This document shows, in pieces, positions 36,090 through 48,632 of a stretch of DNA of 64,000 nt. Each line of letters begins with the position of its first letter. Position 1 is the first letter of the stretch. Both the position numbers and the translations under genes were made by a program. The notes beneath the pieces were generated by a model. The model ran no database searches and was not told the origin of the DNA. It saw nothing but the letters and a program-made list of their open reading frames with translations. Source of the DNA: Neocallimastix lanati (nom. inval.) (Eukaryota > Neocallimastigomycota > Neocallimastigomycetes > Neocallimastigales > Neocallimastigaceae); contig JACVTC010000096.1 in assembly GCA_016946835.1 (NCBI GenBank), forward strand, positions 663,994-727,993. Reading direction: 5' to 3'.

Positions 36090-36105
36090 TGGTGGAGAAC
36101 CACTC
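36090..36105 (+). promoter_or_regulatory. Primer-binding site of element D, within a hairpin
   Basis: TGGTGGAGAACCACTC lies two bases after the LTR. AGTGGT and ACCACT pair over a GGAGA loop, so the site is itself a 6-bp hairpin. The first 9 nt (TGGTGGAGA) are shared with elements C and E. Confidence 0.65.
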
Positions 36106-36175
36106 TTACCCCGGAAAGCCTACTTTATATAACACACAATTCCCCATATTCTTAAATTATCTACCGTTTTATTTT

Positions 36176-36969
36176 ATGTCTTCAAATAAAATAAAAGAAA
36201 ATGATTATGAAAAAGCCACTCTCATGACTAAAGAAATTGCCGCTCTAGGAAGAAGAGATACTAAATTCTTTCGGTGGAAGATGGAAGTAGAAGATATCTT
36301 CGAAGATTTATCTCTTTCAGAAAAAGAAAAAAAGAAAATCGTGATACTAGCTACCTATGACAAAACTAAAGATCGTAGTATTGATATATATTACGAAAAT
36401 AAAGACCTATCACTTTCCGATTTTATTTCAAAAATAGGGGAACCATTCAGTAATAGCAAAATATCTAACGCTAATTTACATAAACTCGAAGCTTTAAAAA
36501 TTAGTAAATACTCCGTTAAAGAGTTTAATAAAATATTTAAAGAACTATTATTAGAAATATCCGAAAGAAACAAGCCAAATGAAGAAAGATTGATATTCTT
36601 ATAAAAAAGCTTGTAAGAAGAGAACCCCTGTTTTTAATGCGCTATTGACCAAGCAACCAAAATCATTAAAAGATGCATACGATATTGCATTGAAGGTCGA
36701 AGAAACTATTGAACCTTATGTAAGCGATGATGAATACGATAATACACAATTTAACAGAATACCTAAAAGAAGAAGCTTCATCAGAAGGAAACAGAATAAC
36801 TTATCAGAAGATAAATTCAATAAAGTTGAGAAAGATCGAAGGAAAGTAGACAAGGATATTCAAGAATCTGATCTAGAAGGGACATGAAGAAAGATTTTGC
36901 CCTAATGAAATGTCCGATCTGAACAAAGCAATAGCAACAATAATCCAATATCAAAAACATTTAAATTAA
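36176..36969 (+). pseudogene. Element D gag (two frameshifts)
   Basis: The first ATG in frame gives MSSNKIKENDYEKATLMTK. Frame one runs to 36604, a second frame with LLTKQPKSLKDAYDIALKVEE runs to 36887, and a third reaches the TAA at 36967-36969. The content fits a Gypsy Gag capsid. No clear zinc knuckle is legible. The final codons CAT-TTA-AAT-TAA contain the slippery heptamer. Confidence 0.75.
36960..36966 (+). promoter_or_regulatory. -1 frameshift heptamer, element D gag/pol
   Basis: T TTA AAT is in phase with the last gag frame and immediately followed by TAA. Re-reading from TTT puts the ribosome in the pol frame (FKLIKGSSQ), which is then open through 40838. Confidence 0.75.
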
Positions 36970-39900
36970 TAAAGGGAAGTTCTCAATCTTCCCGACGTAT
37001 AAACAAAATTGATAGCGCTTTTGAATATAGAAACAAAAACGAACATAATAATCATAAGGCAACTGCAGATCATCACGGTGAAAAATCCAAAGTTAACCAT
37101 TACTATAATTATCCAGAGGCCCCTGAGTCTGATACCACATCATCTACAGACGAATCCGAAGAAAAATCAAATAATTACAATTCCCCACATGAAGATTTAG
37201 TAAATTCAAGCAGCATCCAAGATAATAATAATCTTTTATATGGTATCAAACGAAAACACTCCGATACTAACAAAATAAACAAAAATGAACAATATACTTT
37301 CTCCAAAAAGAGACTTATGGAAAATGCTACTCCTATAAATACCAAAGCTACTCAACTGAAAGCTCAACAAGAAAAATCAGATCAAGAAGTGTATCAATGG
37401 AACCAAAATGGTAAAATTCCTCATAAGAACAACTCCAATAAATTAGAAATTTTAGACACTTCTGTTATTGCCGGGAAAAATATTTCTTCAGCCAAGAAAA
37501 AGAATAAAGAAGAAAGAAATAAGAGAAGAATAGGTCTGGATTCTACTAATAAGAATGAGAAGGTTGAAATAGACGTTCCAGACACGGAAATCAATGACAA
37601 CGCTACAAAGAAAAATTATTATGACTTCCTCAGAACTATTCTTATGTTAGATGACAAGAAGGAATATGACCTCTTTGAAAACCTAAACAATTCGAATGCC
37701 GGAATAACCTTTGCTCAGCTATTTGCCGTAAGTCCTCTATTAAGACGTTTATGCATTAAGGGTTTAAAATTAAACCCTAAAGATATTAGAAAAATCAATT
37801 CCGTTCACCATACAAATCTAGACGAAAATGACTCCGATTTTCTTATAAACGTTTTTAAAAATATTAACACTGATTACAGAAGTACTACTCCTGTAAGTGA
37901 AAAAGTAGTTGAATCCAATTTAAACGACCTTAGCACAAAAAGAATAAATCTAATAAATAAAGCAAATATCGCCGCTGTGATTGGTTCCATTGATAAACAT
38001 TTCGTGAAAGTATTAGTAGATACAGGAGCAGAAGTAAACATCATTAACAAGCCTTTTTTTGAATTAATTGCTAAAAATCATAAAGTCCATATTCTTGAAA
38101 GAAACTACTTTAAAATCCCTGGAAAGAATATGACCTCCACTAATCAAGTTATTAATTTATGCCGAAAATTTGAAAATCTTGTCATTAATGCTCCCTTCTA
38201 TATATTGGATGACGACGACCCTTCTTATGATATTATCATAGGTCGCCAGGTTCACAAAGATTATCATCTGTTCGTCGATCCAGACGATGATGCCCTGTAT
38301 ATGAAAACCGACACCAACCCAGTACTCGTAGCGCATCCAATTGATATCACTACATCAAATAGATTATTTAGAATCTCTATTTATAGTAATCCAGATGAAT
38401 TCCCCGCTTATTCTGAACTTCCTGATGGTGGTATTGAACTTAGTTATATTGATAACATAAAACTTAATAATCTTATTGACAAATATAAAGATGTACTTAT
38501 AAATTCTATTGATGATGCATCCATTGCTAAAGATGAACCACATACAATAGAACTTACCAATGAAAAACCGATCAAATTAAGACCCTACAAAATCTCACTG
38601 GAACAATCCAAGGCCCTCAAAGATGAAATTATTAAGTTATTAAACCATGGATTAATTGAACCGTCACATTCACCTTGGTCGTTCCCAGTCATACTTGTAC
38701 GCAAAAAAAATGGTAAATGGCGTATGTGTGTCGACTACCGTCGACTTAACCAAATTACTATAAAAGATGCATACGCTCTCCCCTTCATTGATGAACTTTT
38801 GGAATCGGTCCACGGAGCTAGGTTTTTCTCTGCTATTGATCTATTCTCAGGGTTCCATCAAATTCCAATGAACCCAAAAGATGTTGAAAAAACGGCATTT
38901 ACGACAAAGTTTGGAAATTTCAATTTCTTAGTAATGCCATTTGTACTCACTAATGCTCCTGCTACCTTCCAACGGGAGATGAATCGTATTCTTATGCCAC
39001 TAATAGGTGTTTATCTTTTCGTATATATGGATGACATTCTCGTCTATTCTCCGACATTCGAACAGCATCTCCAAGACTTAGAAAAATTATTTATCATTTT
39101 GAGAGATAATAAATTTTCTATTAACCTCGAAAAGTGTTCGTTCTGTAAAGGTTCAGTTGAAGTTCTTGGCCACATGCTCACCAGAGAGGGCATTAAGCCT
39201 ATGGCCTCTAAAGTTCTTGCAATAGCCTCGTGGAATACTCCTAAAGACGTTACTCAACTTCGTTCCTTTCTGGGCCTTATCAGCTATTACCGGAAGTTTA
39301 TCCCAAATTTTGCAGGTATCTCTAACTGCTTATTTAAACTTACTAGTCCAAAAAAGCCATTTCACTGGACAAACATCCATACTGACGCCTTTAACAATCT
39401 TAAAAATGTCATTTGTTCAAATTCGGTCTTGAAATACCCAGATCCACACCGCCCACTGATCATACTGACTGATGCATCCTCTTACGCTGTTGGGGCTGTT
39501 TTGTTACAAGTCCAAGACGATTCTAACATAGAGTTTCTCATTTATTGTGTAAGCCGTTGTTTAAAAGATGCTGAAACCCGCTACTCTGTCACCGAAAAAG
39601 AAGGTATTGCGGTTATCTTTGCTTTAAAGAAGTTTCGTTCTTATATAGCCGCTTCTCCTTTTCCAGTCAATATTTATACTGACCACAAACCTTTGGTTGG
39701 TTTTTTTTATAATAGTATTCCCAGTAAAGACCGTCATTTTAGGTGGATTTCAATTTTTAATGAGTTTAGAGTTAATTTAATTTATGAAAAAGGTAAAAAT
39801 AACGTTTTTGCAGATGCTCTGTCTCGTTTGCCTTCCCGTATTAGTTCTATTAAGTCTATCCTTACTGATAGCGATGACACCTCTTCCTTCGCTCCTCCCC

Positions 39901-41046
39901 AAATCATTGAATATGTTAAAAATAATTATTCTTTATATAATGGGCAACTTGTTTTTCAAGACAAAAATGGTAAATTTTTAAAAGTGATAGAGGACGATTC
40001 TACTAAATCCTCTTTAATTCGTAAGGCTCATCTTGTGGGCCATGAAGGTGCCGAGAAAACATCCAAAAGACTAAAAGAAGCGTACTACTGGCCAGGCATG
40101 AGAAACGATGTAAATAATCATGTTAAAACATGCTTACGTTGCCAATGTTATCGTCCGAAGCCTATAAGTAAAAACCTTTCGAATATTCCCACTCCTGTTG
40201 AAAGACCATTCGTTAGAGTAGGCCTTGATATTGTAGGTCCTCTACCGATTACAGATAAAGGAAATCAATACTTAATCGTACTTATAGACTACACTACTAA
40301 ATGGGTAGAGGCATCACCTTTAAAGAAAATAGAAAGTCAAGATGTAATTAGCTTTCTTAAAGATGTTTTTGCAAGACATGGTGTGCCGGAACTAATAATA
40401 ACAGATAATGGCACGCAGTTCTTGTCGGATGTCACTAAAACAATGATTGATTTATATGGTTCGTGGATTCAGTTTGTTGCTCCTCACCATCCAGAAGCTA
40501 ATGGACAGGTCGAGAACAGGAACAGAGAAATCATTAAAATATTAAGACATCTCTGTCTTTATCAAGCAAATTGGGATGAATATATTCCAGCTTCCCTATG
40601 GGCACTTCGAACTTCTAGGTCTAGCGTAACCGGTTTCAGTAGTTTCGAACTCCTATATGGTAGGAAAGATCTATGGCCATTGAGTGTTGTTATTCCTGAC
40701 ATTGCCAAAAATAAAAATGAATCAGATGATGAATATAATTTAAGAAGATTCATTCGTCACCAAAAAATGGGTAAAAGAAGCCATGGAAAACATAAAGCAA
40801 GCTCATTCTTACTGGCTTCAAAGAAGCAAAGCAGTTGATAGTATGAACCATTCCTATAAACCTGGTGACTTAGTTCTAGTTCGCTACATTGGAAGAAAGA
40901 AATTAGATCCATTTTTCATTGGACCATTTAAAGTAATTAAAGTTTCTAAATTTAACACACTTGTTTTAGAAACTATAGATACTCACAAAATACTAGAAAG
41001 AAACGTCCATGTTAAGAATGTTAAACCCTACTTAGCTTCAATATAA
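36960..41046 (+). CDS. pol: Element D pol polyprotein (protease-RT-RNase H-integrase)
   Basis: The pol frame is open from the heptamer to 40838, with a first ATG at 37317. Numbering from that ATG: protease VDTGAEVN with Asp at 235 (38019); RT fingers VRKKNGKWRMCVDYRRLN; catalytic YMDD at about 570 (39023-39034); RNase H LTDASSYAVG (about 718) and YTDHKPL (about 790); integrase zinc region 905-943; integrase Asp near 969 and 1029, Glu near 1066. One substitution stands out: the invariant MPFGL of RT reads MPFVL. At 40762-40767 a run of six A shifts the frame; the 3' frame 40783-41046 supplies the GPF-type C terminus. There is no chromodomain. Apart from the A run and the Gly-to-Val change pol looks complete. 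Confidence 0.88.
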
Positions 41047-41140
41047 TCGTTTTAATTTTTTTATAAAAAAAAAAAAAAAAAAAAAAGTTATTATTTATAT
41101 TAATTATTCAGATAAAATTTTATCTTAGGGCGAGAAATCT

Positions 41141-41576
41141 TGATAAATAATAACTATAATTACGTTTATTTATTAAAAATATATATATATTTATATATAT
41201 AAAAAATTTTTAATTTTATTATAAAATTTATGATATAAATAATAATAGATTATTTTATTAGTATTATATATAAATTATTAATAATTCTTAATATTTTACT
41301 ATTATTTCTAAAGAATATTTTATTATAAAATTATAATTATTATTTTATTATTATTACTGATTGGATATTGTTGTTACACCAATTTTAGAATATAAAAATA
41401 ATAATTTAAAAAAAAATATTTTTAATCTCTCTCTTTTGAATAAAATAAATTTTTAATAATAAATGAATCAATAAATTAATAAAGATTTATATACTTATAT
41501 ATTTATAAAGTATATAAAACAATTTTTATAAAATCAAATAATAAAATAAATATCTATTTATAACCAAGATTTATTA
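41141..41576 (+). repeat. 3' LTR of element D
   Basis: 436 bp, near-identical to 35650-36087; ends CAAGATTTATTA. Followed by TTTC and then LTR C. Confidence 0.85.
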
Positions 41577-41580
41577 TTTC

Positions 41581-42287
41581 TGATATGGGCACAGATCACA
41601 CACAATATTTTAAAAACACAATATTAAATATTATAAATAAATTTTTATTAGTTTAAAAGTATTTTATAAATTTTTATTTTATTTTATTGTCGTCCTTTTT
41701 CAAAAGAAAGAAAATTTCTTCCTTTTATAGTTTTTTTTCATGAATCTTGAATTGAACATTAACATATACATTTATTTATATTACTCTATTATGAATGTTA
41801 TTTTAATATTAATATATTTTAAAATTAACCTATTCTAAAGTATCTATTTTAAAATATAGTTGTATAATTATTAATGATTTATTTATATTTAAAATTTTAA
41901 CTATCTATTCTAATAATGTTTTAATTTATCAATTAATATATAATTTAATATTCTTGTAAAATATTAATATTATATTCTCATAAAGTTTATTATTGTAAAA
42001 TGAATACAGAAAATAATAATCTATTTTAGAGAAAACAATAAAAATAATAGTTAGTATTGTCAATCGATTTAATTTTATACAGAATTAAATATTTCTGTAT
42101 TTATTTTATTAAAAACAATTTATAGATAATTATTTTTATTATAAATAATTTTATTATAAATAATTTTTTTTTTTATTATAACTATTTTAATTTTAAATAA
42201 TTTCATTATTATAAACATTTTATATTTTTTTCTTTTTTATCATTTTTATGTATGCTTATTTGAAGTAAATAAGATAGTTTCGGATCA
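41581..42287 (-). repeat. 3' LTR of element C
   Basis: 707 bp, TGATATGG...CGGATCA on the plus strand; close match to 33058-33766 and 48633-49359. Confidence 0.88.
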
Positions 42288-42299
42288 GAATCTCCCCGC

Positions 42300-45200
42300 T
42301 TAACTATGGACTTCGTCCCTTGAAGTCTCATTGTGCCATGTATAATAATGAATTAGGTTTTTCTTATGGACATTTCTATCAGCAATTTCACCAGTAAGTG
42401 GGTCACATAATATTGCTGTATTAAATTCCATCTTGACAATTTTCATAGGTCCAATATAATAAGGATCGAGTTTTTTGCGTGAAAAATTACGGATTAAAAC
42501 TAAATCTCCTTTTTCAAAAGTAGATTTCATTGAATCTTTTTGTCTTCGTCTATTTTCCCATAATTTATTAGCATTATTAATATTATTAGTAGCTTCTAAA
42601 ATCCATCTCCAATGAGTAGTAAATTTCCTAATTAAATATTCTTCTGTTGTTTCATGAATATGTCTATCATTTATATCTAACGATAACTCGAAAGGTTGAA
42701 GATCGGTTCTACCATAAAGAAGTTCGAAACTAGTGAATTTAGTAACTTCATTTTTTCATGTTCTAAGGGCCCAAAGTGCACTTGGTAGAATTTCATCCCA
42801 ATCCTTCTGATTGTTTCCCAATAACCTTAAATATTTTCCAATTTCACGATTTCGGTTTTCAACTTGGCCATTACTTTCAGGGTGATAGGTGCTTGTGTAA
42901 TGTACATAAACACCATATAAATCTAAGAATCCTTTCGTTGTGTCTGAAGTAAATTGAGGTCCATTATCGGTAATTAATACTTCCGGAATACCATGACGTG
43001 AAAATACTCTTGTTAAAAATTTTATTACATCATTTGATTCAATAGTTATGAGTGGTTCAGCTTCCACCCACTTAGTGAAATAATCAACAAGTACTATAAT
43101 ATATTTGTTTTTTGATTTGGTTTCAGGGAGGGGACCAATAATATCTAGACCAACTCGACGAAAAGGGGATTCTGGTGTAGTAGCATGATTTTCAGTTCCT
43201 ATATTAGCTGGTTGAGGTCTATTCAACTGGCATTGATGACATGTTTTAACTAGAATTTCCACATCTTAGCTCATATTTTCCCAATAGTAATTCTTCTTCA
43301 ATCTATTATAGGTTTTATGAAAACCTTCATGTCCTACGTTATGTGCAGATAATAATAGTTCAATTTTTTCTTCTTTATCGTCAATAACTTTCCTTAATTT
43401 ATTGTTTTCTTTGTAATATTTTACATCATCAATAGTTTCAATTTTTCTTTTAAGGAATTCTTTAATTGATTTGCTTAAGTTTATTTCATTATTATTTATA
43501 CTAATGGAATTCGTAATTAGAATTTTTTGATTTTCTTCTTTATTTAATGGTAATCGTGAAAGAGCATCGGCGACCACATTTTTCTTTCCAGGTTCATATT
43601 TGACAATGACATTTAGCATGCTCAAGGTAACAACCCATCTCATTTATCTAGCGTTATTAGGTTCTTTGTTATTGTTAAATAACCCGACTAGGGGTTTATG
43701 ATCGGTAAAAAGAATTGTTTTAAAATTATTACTATTAAGGTATGATTTAAATTTTTTTGTACAATAGAAAGCAGCAGTTCCTTCAATATCTGTTACGCTA
43801 TAATTTAATTCATATTTCTTTAATGTACGACTAACATAAAATATAGGGTGTTCAACTCCTTCATTATCTTTTTGGATTAATACACCACCCAACACGTCAT
43901 ATGATGCATCTGTTCTTATTATAAATTGTTTATCGAAATTTGGAAAACTAAGTATTGGAGCTTTTACTAATTTTTCTTTTAGTTCACGGAAAGCATTTTC
44001 TTCTGTATGGGTCAATTGAAATTTTGTATTTTTCTTCTGTAATTTATATAATGGTTGAGCAATGCTTGAATAATTTTTAATAAACTTTCTGTAATACCCC
44101 ACGGCACCCAAAAAGGAACGTAATTGAGTTAAATTAGTTGGTGATTTCATAATTTTAATTGAATCAACTTTCTTCTGTACTGTTTTAATGCCTTCAGTAG
44201 TTAGAAAATGACCTAAGACTTGAACTTCTTTTTTCAAAAAGTGACATTTTGAGAGATTAACTTTAAGACCATTTTCTTTGATAATATTGAAAATATCTTG
44301 GAGATTCTTTAAGTGTTCTTCCAAGCTGCATGAAAAGATTACTAAATCGTCCATGTAGACAAACATACATTTTCCTATTAAAGGTAAAAATATTCTATTC
44401 ATCTCCCTTTGGAAAGTAGCGGGAGCATTACATAATCCGAATGGCATTACTTTAAAATTATAATTTCCATAAATGGTAGTAAAACATGTTTTATCCCTAT
44501 CTTCCCTTTTCATTGGAATCTGGTGGAATCCGGAAAATAGATCAAACGTAGACAGAAATTTTACATCATTACCTACTGAGTATAATATTTCTTCAATATA
44601 TGGTAATGGGTAGGCATCCTTCTCTGTGATATCATTGAGCTTCCGATAGTCAACGCGCATTCTCCATGTACCATTATTTTTAGGTACAAGAACAACTGGA
44701 AAAGACCAAGAAGATTGAGAAGGCTCGATGAGTCCATTATCTCGGAGTTTTTGAATTTCTTCTCTTAAGATCTCCATTTTCTTTTTGTCAGCAATTCTAT
44801 ATTTCCTCTGCTTAATAGGTTTTTGATTTGGATTTAACTTAATTTCATGAGCTAATAGTTTCGATTTTCCCAAATCATCAGTGCTGATAGCTAGTAATTC
44901 TTCGTTGTTTTCTAATAATTGTTTAAGGGCTTGTCTTTTGTCTTCATCTGTTCCCTCAATGATTTCTTCTATTAATTCTTCCTTAGATTTATTCTTATTA
45001 TCATTAATAAAGATCTTCTCGTATTGATCTTGGGTACATAAAAGATATTCTATAGCTGCTTCATCATTTTCAATATAATTATTATTTAAGAAATTTTCAT
45101 TTTTCGAATTTATTACATTATTTTTATTTATATCAATAAAATAATCATTTCTATTTATGTTTATATTTATATTAAAGTCAAAATTTTCATTTGAGTCAAT

Positions 45201-46450
45201 ATTATTATTATTATTAGTTAAATTTTTATTTTTATCTAAATCAATATCTTTATTTAAATTAAGAGAATTTTTATTGTTATTCGATTTAATATTTTTATTG
45301 AAGTTCTCATTTTTATTTAAGCCATTATTTAAACCATTTTCTTTATTGAAATTATTACTTTTATTCAAATTCTTATTTTTATTTAAACCATTATTTTTGT
45401 TTAAATCATTGTTTTTATTATCAAAATATAATTCATTACTATTATTTCCTTTCAAATAATTTATTTCATTTACATTATCGTTGGAATTTAGATCATTAAA
45501 ATCGTTATTAAATTCCTCGTAATGAAGGGTAGAAACATTTTCAATACTTCCAATTTTTTTAATATCGTCTAATTTTTGATATAAATTATTGTCTGTAAAA
45601 TCGATAATCAATTTCATATGTCTCAAAGTATCAACACCAATTAATACATTAAATATATCATCTTTTTCAATGAGTCTGAAAATTTCTTTAAGAGTAATAT
45701 CTCCTATGGTTATTTCAATCTCGAAAAGTTTGGAGACTATGGTTTCATTATTGAATACTTGAAGAAAAGTTTCTTTTATCTGTGATAAAGGACTTATATT
45801 TATGTTATTTCTTATTAGAAAACTTTTAGTAATCAAGTTAATGCTAGAACATGAATCTAAGTATATAATTGTATCAACTCCTTCAACTTTTCCATGAGTT
45901 TTTACTATTTTATCTTGTTTAATAGTTGATAATATATCTTCTTCGTTATAAATGGCTTCATTAATTGTAGTCATCGTTGTTAGCTTAAGAGATTTAGACA
46001 ATTCTGTTCTTAATTTAGGATTCAAATCTAGTAATTGTCCAATTGTTATGTTGGCTACAGTATCTCCTACATCATGTACTATGTCATATCGTTTTTGATC
46101 ACCTATTATTTTTACTTTTTTCATTATATTATTATTACTATTATTATTGATATCATTATTTTCTTGTTTCTTTTGGCTAGGTAGTTCTATCTCTTTAGCT
46201 AATTCAATAATTTCTTTTGCCCTTTGTTTTTTTACTTTTTTGTTTTGTTTTCTGAATAGAAGGTTGACTAATAATAGATGGATCTAAAATTTTTAAGGAT
46301 TCAGTATTCCCAAGAATATTTGAATTATAAATGTCGTTGGTATTATTATTGTCTTTATTACTAAAACTAATCGTACTATTATTATTATAATTATCAGTAT
46401 TATTATTATTATCATTATTATTATTATAATTATCAGTATTATTATTATTA

Positions 46451-46500
<50 letters not shown>

Positions 46501-46788
46501 TTTATTATAATTATTATTATTATTATTATTTTTATCATTATTAACGTTATCCATTTCCATTTCCATCGTATTATTATTAGCAGGAATTTTAATAGGTTGC
46601 GGGTTTGATAATAAGTTTTCTTTAATCGTTTTTTGATGATAAGGTGTATTATCAATTTTATTTTTTGTTTTTCTAATGGCCGCAGCAACAATTTCCTGTT
46701 CAGAAGGGTCTTGTATAGTATGAATTATTGGTTGATGTGAATAGGTTTGATTTCTGGGAGTATTCCTTCTCCCATTAATTAGTTTAAA
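42300..46788 (-). pseudogene. pol: Element C pol with one frameshift and three nonsense codons
   Basis: Pol begins in the -1 frame at 46788 (FKLINGRRNTP), runs through a poly-Asn stretch (about 46560-46350), and slips at an A7 run (46227-46233). The frame 46124-43644 then carries the protease LDSCSS (45857-45846), a long Asn/Lys low-complexity insert (about 45480-45080), RT with YMDD at 44357-44346, and RNase H to TDHKPLVG. In-frame stops at 43646-43644, 43268-43266 and 42758-42756 interrupt RNase H end, integrase zinc region and integrase core. Integrase DIIGPL, TDNGPQFTSD and NGQVENRNRE are intact. The last frame 42530-42300 is the C terminus, without chromodomain. All three stops are explained by C-to-T changes (CAA to TAA twice, CGA to TGA). 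Confidence 0.88.
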
Positions 46789-48026
46789 AGCTTATTGTTA
46801 TTATTAATATTATTGATACTAAGCTTTCCTTCTTCTTCCATTATGGCTAATTCACGATAAGAATATGGACAATCTTGTAATTTATGTCCGAATTGATTGC
46901 ATTTAAAACATTTTAATGTTTTACTATTATTATTAATATAATTGTTATTATTGACATTATTATAATTATTATTTTTAGCTTGTTTATTCAAATTCCTATC
47001 ATTGTTTACATTGTTTGTGAGGAATCTTTCATTATTAATATTATTATTGCTATTACTATTATATCTCGTATTATTGAAGTTATTAATTTTATTAAGATTA
47101 TTATCATTTTTCAAATAATTATTATTGAAATTGTTCCTATAGTAACTGTCAAAATTATTAAAATTATTATTATAATAATTGTTATAAGGGTCATATTGAG
47201 AATTGTTATTGTTTAATCCGTGATTAAATCGGTCATTGTATTCATTATTATTATAAAGATTAGAATAAGTATTATAATAATTATTATACTTTCTATTATA
47301 TCTATAATTCATATTTCCATTGTTATTAGGAATATTGAAGGATTTATTATTAGTATAAAGGACGGGATTTATGTTATTATCAAAAGTGTCATAATAAGGA
47401 TTATTGTGTAAGAAATTAAAAGGAGAGCTATTGGGCATATAATAAGAATTGTATTGAAAACTATTATTTTCATTTCCCAGAGCCATTATTATGTTATTCG
47501 AAATGTTTGGTGCTTCAGTTGCATTTTCGGCTAATTCAGCAATTTGGAGTGCCTCTTCAAGTGTATCTGGTTGAGCAGTAATTACTTGGGTTCTGGCAAA
47601 AGGTCTACTTGATATAGAATTACAATAATCTTTAATTGTGATAAATTCCTGGGATTCAGGGTTTAATGAATTATGTAAGTTATTATATCTCCAATTAAAA
47701 TCCCTAATAGTTTCGTTTCTTCTTATTTTGAGTGCCTTTAAATTAAAGCATTTTTCTTGTTGGGTAACCTCCAGATAATCTTCAATAGCAGTTTTTATTT
47801 CGTTAATATTGGGATAAGTAACATCATCATCATCTATAGTCTTAAGGTCTTCGAGTATACCCTTAAGACGTCCCTGAACGCACTCTTTTGCCCACGCGAA
47901 AATCCTTTTTGGTTCCTCAATGTTAGCAAGTTCCATAATTCTTTGGAACTCCTCGGCCCAACTTTCTATATCCCTATCATGATTTCCTAATCTAGGAATC
48001 ATACGGGAAATTTCACTGATTTTCAT
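46779..48026 (-). CDS. gag: Element C Gag, intact
   Basis: 415 residues from ATG at 48026 (MKISEISRMIPRLGNHD). Residues 1-170 are a capsid-type helical domain (RDIESWAEEFQRIMELA, LKALKIRRNETIRDFNWRYN). 190-370 is Asn/Tyr-rich low complexity. The zinc knuckle CFKCNQFGHKLQDC is at about residues 377-390 and the end is NNNNKLLN. Gag forms the particle and binds the RNA. The stop at 46779-46781 directly follows the slippery heptamer. It is the best preserved gag in the window together with that of element E. Confidence 0.9.
   Translation of the reverse strand: MKISEISRMIPRLGNHDRDIESWAEEFQRIMELANIEEPKRIFAWAKECVQGRLKGILEDLKTIDDDDVTYPNINEIKTAIEDYLEVTQQEKCFNLKALKIRRNETIRDFNWRYNNLHNSLNPESQEFITIKDYCNSISSRPFARTQVITAQPDTLEEALQIAELAENATEAPNISNNIIMALGNENNSFQYNSYYMPNSSPFNFLHNNPYYDTFDNNINPVLYTNNKSFNIPNNNGNMNYRYNRKYNNYYNTYSNLYNNNEYNDRFNHGLNNNNSQYDPYNNYYNNNFNNFDSYYRNNFNNNYLKNDNNLNKINNFNNTRYNSNSNNNINNERFLTNNVNNDRNLNKQAKNNNYNNVNNNNYINNNSKTLKCFKCNQFGHKLQDCPYSYRELAIMEEEGKLSINNINNNNKLLN
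46782..46788 (-). promoter_or_regulatory. -1 frameshift heptamer, element C gag/pol
   Basis: Minus strand T TTA AAC in gag phase, followed at once by TAA. The -1 frame continues as FKLINGRRNTP into pol. Confidence 0.8.
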
Positions 48027-48608
48027 CTTAAAATAAAATTTTTTTTTTTTATAAATAAAAGTTATTTAATAATATAAAATTGAGAAAAATATATATATAT
48101 ATATTTTATAAAAAGGTTATTTAATAATATAAAATTGAATATATATATATTTTTTTATAAAAAAAATATTTAATAATATAAAATTGAGAAAAAAAAATTT
48201 TTTTTTTTTTTTTTTTTTTTATATATATAAAAATAATTATTTAATAATATAAAAATAAAAAATTTTATTATTATTTTTTTTTTTAATAAAAATATTATTT
48301 AAAAATATAAATATTGTGTAACAATATCTTATGCCACACAAAATATTTTTATGAGAAAACTAATAAAAAAAATTTTTTTTTTTTTTTTTTTTTTTTTATA
48401 AAAAATATAAACGAAAGATTTAATAAAAAAGGAAATTTAAAATAAGTTTCCTCTGAAACTTTTACAAAAGTAATAAAAATAATAAATTTAAGTTTCCTCT
48501 GAAACTTCTTTAAAAAAAAAAAAAATCTTTGTTTCCTCTGAAACAAAATATAAAAAAATCTATTATTTATAATATTAATTTATGTGTTTATTTCATATTT
48601 TTGTGTGT
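48027..48608 (-). other. Element C leader with three repeated hairpins
   Basis: No ORF. Three hairpins with the same loop lie at 48444-48461, 48490-48507 and 48528-48547. The first two stems are AAGTTTC/GAAACTT, the third TTTGTTTC/GAAACAAA, all around CTCT (AGAG in the RNA). The remainder is poly-A/T and repeats of TTATTTAATAATATAAAA. Confidence 0.75.
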
Positions 48609-48627
48609 GCGCCCGGATTCTCCACCA
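48609..48627 (-). promoter_or_regulatory. Primer-binding site of element C
   Basis: Minus strand TGGTGGAGAATCCGGGCGC starts five bases after the 5' LTR. It implies a tRNA 3' end of GATTCTCC-A-CCA type. Confidence 0.75.
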
Positions 48628-48632
48628 ATTTC

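Larger units (their letters stand above)
35650..41576 (+). mobile_element. Gypsy element D, full length
   Basis: LTRs 35650-36087 and 41141-41576, primer site, gag with two frameshifts, -1 heptamer, pol with all enzyme domains, and a polypurine tract AGGGCGAGAAATCT (41127-41140). Flanked by TTAC on the left and TTTC on the right, so the target duplication is imperfect. LTRs look about 98% alike by eye. Confidence 0.9.

Noticed and set aside
46980-47411. Ile-rich plus-strand frames opposite element C gag
   Set aside because: Antisense shadows of the Asn/Tyr-rich gag region.
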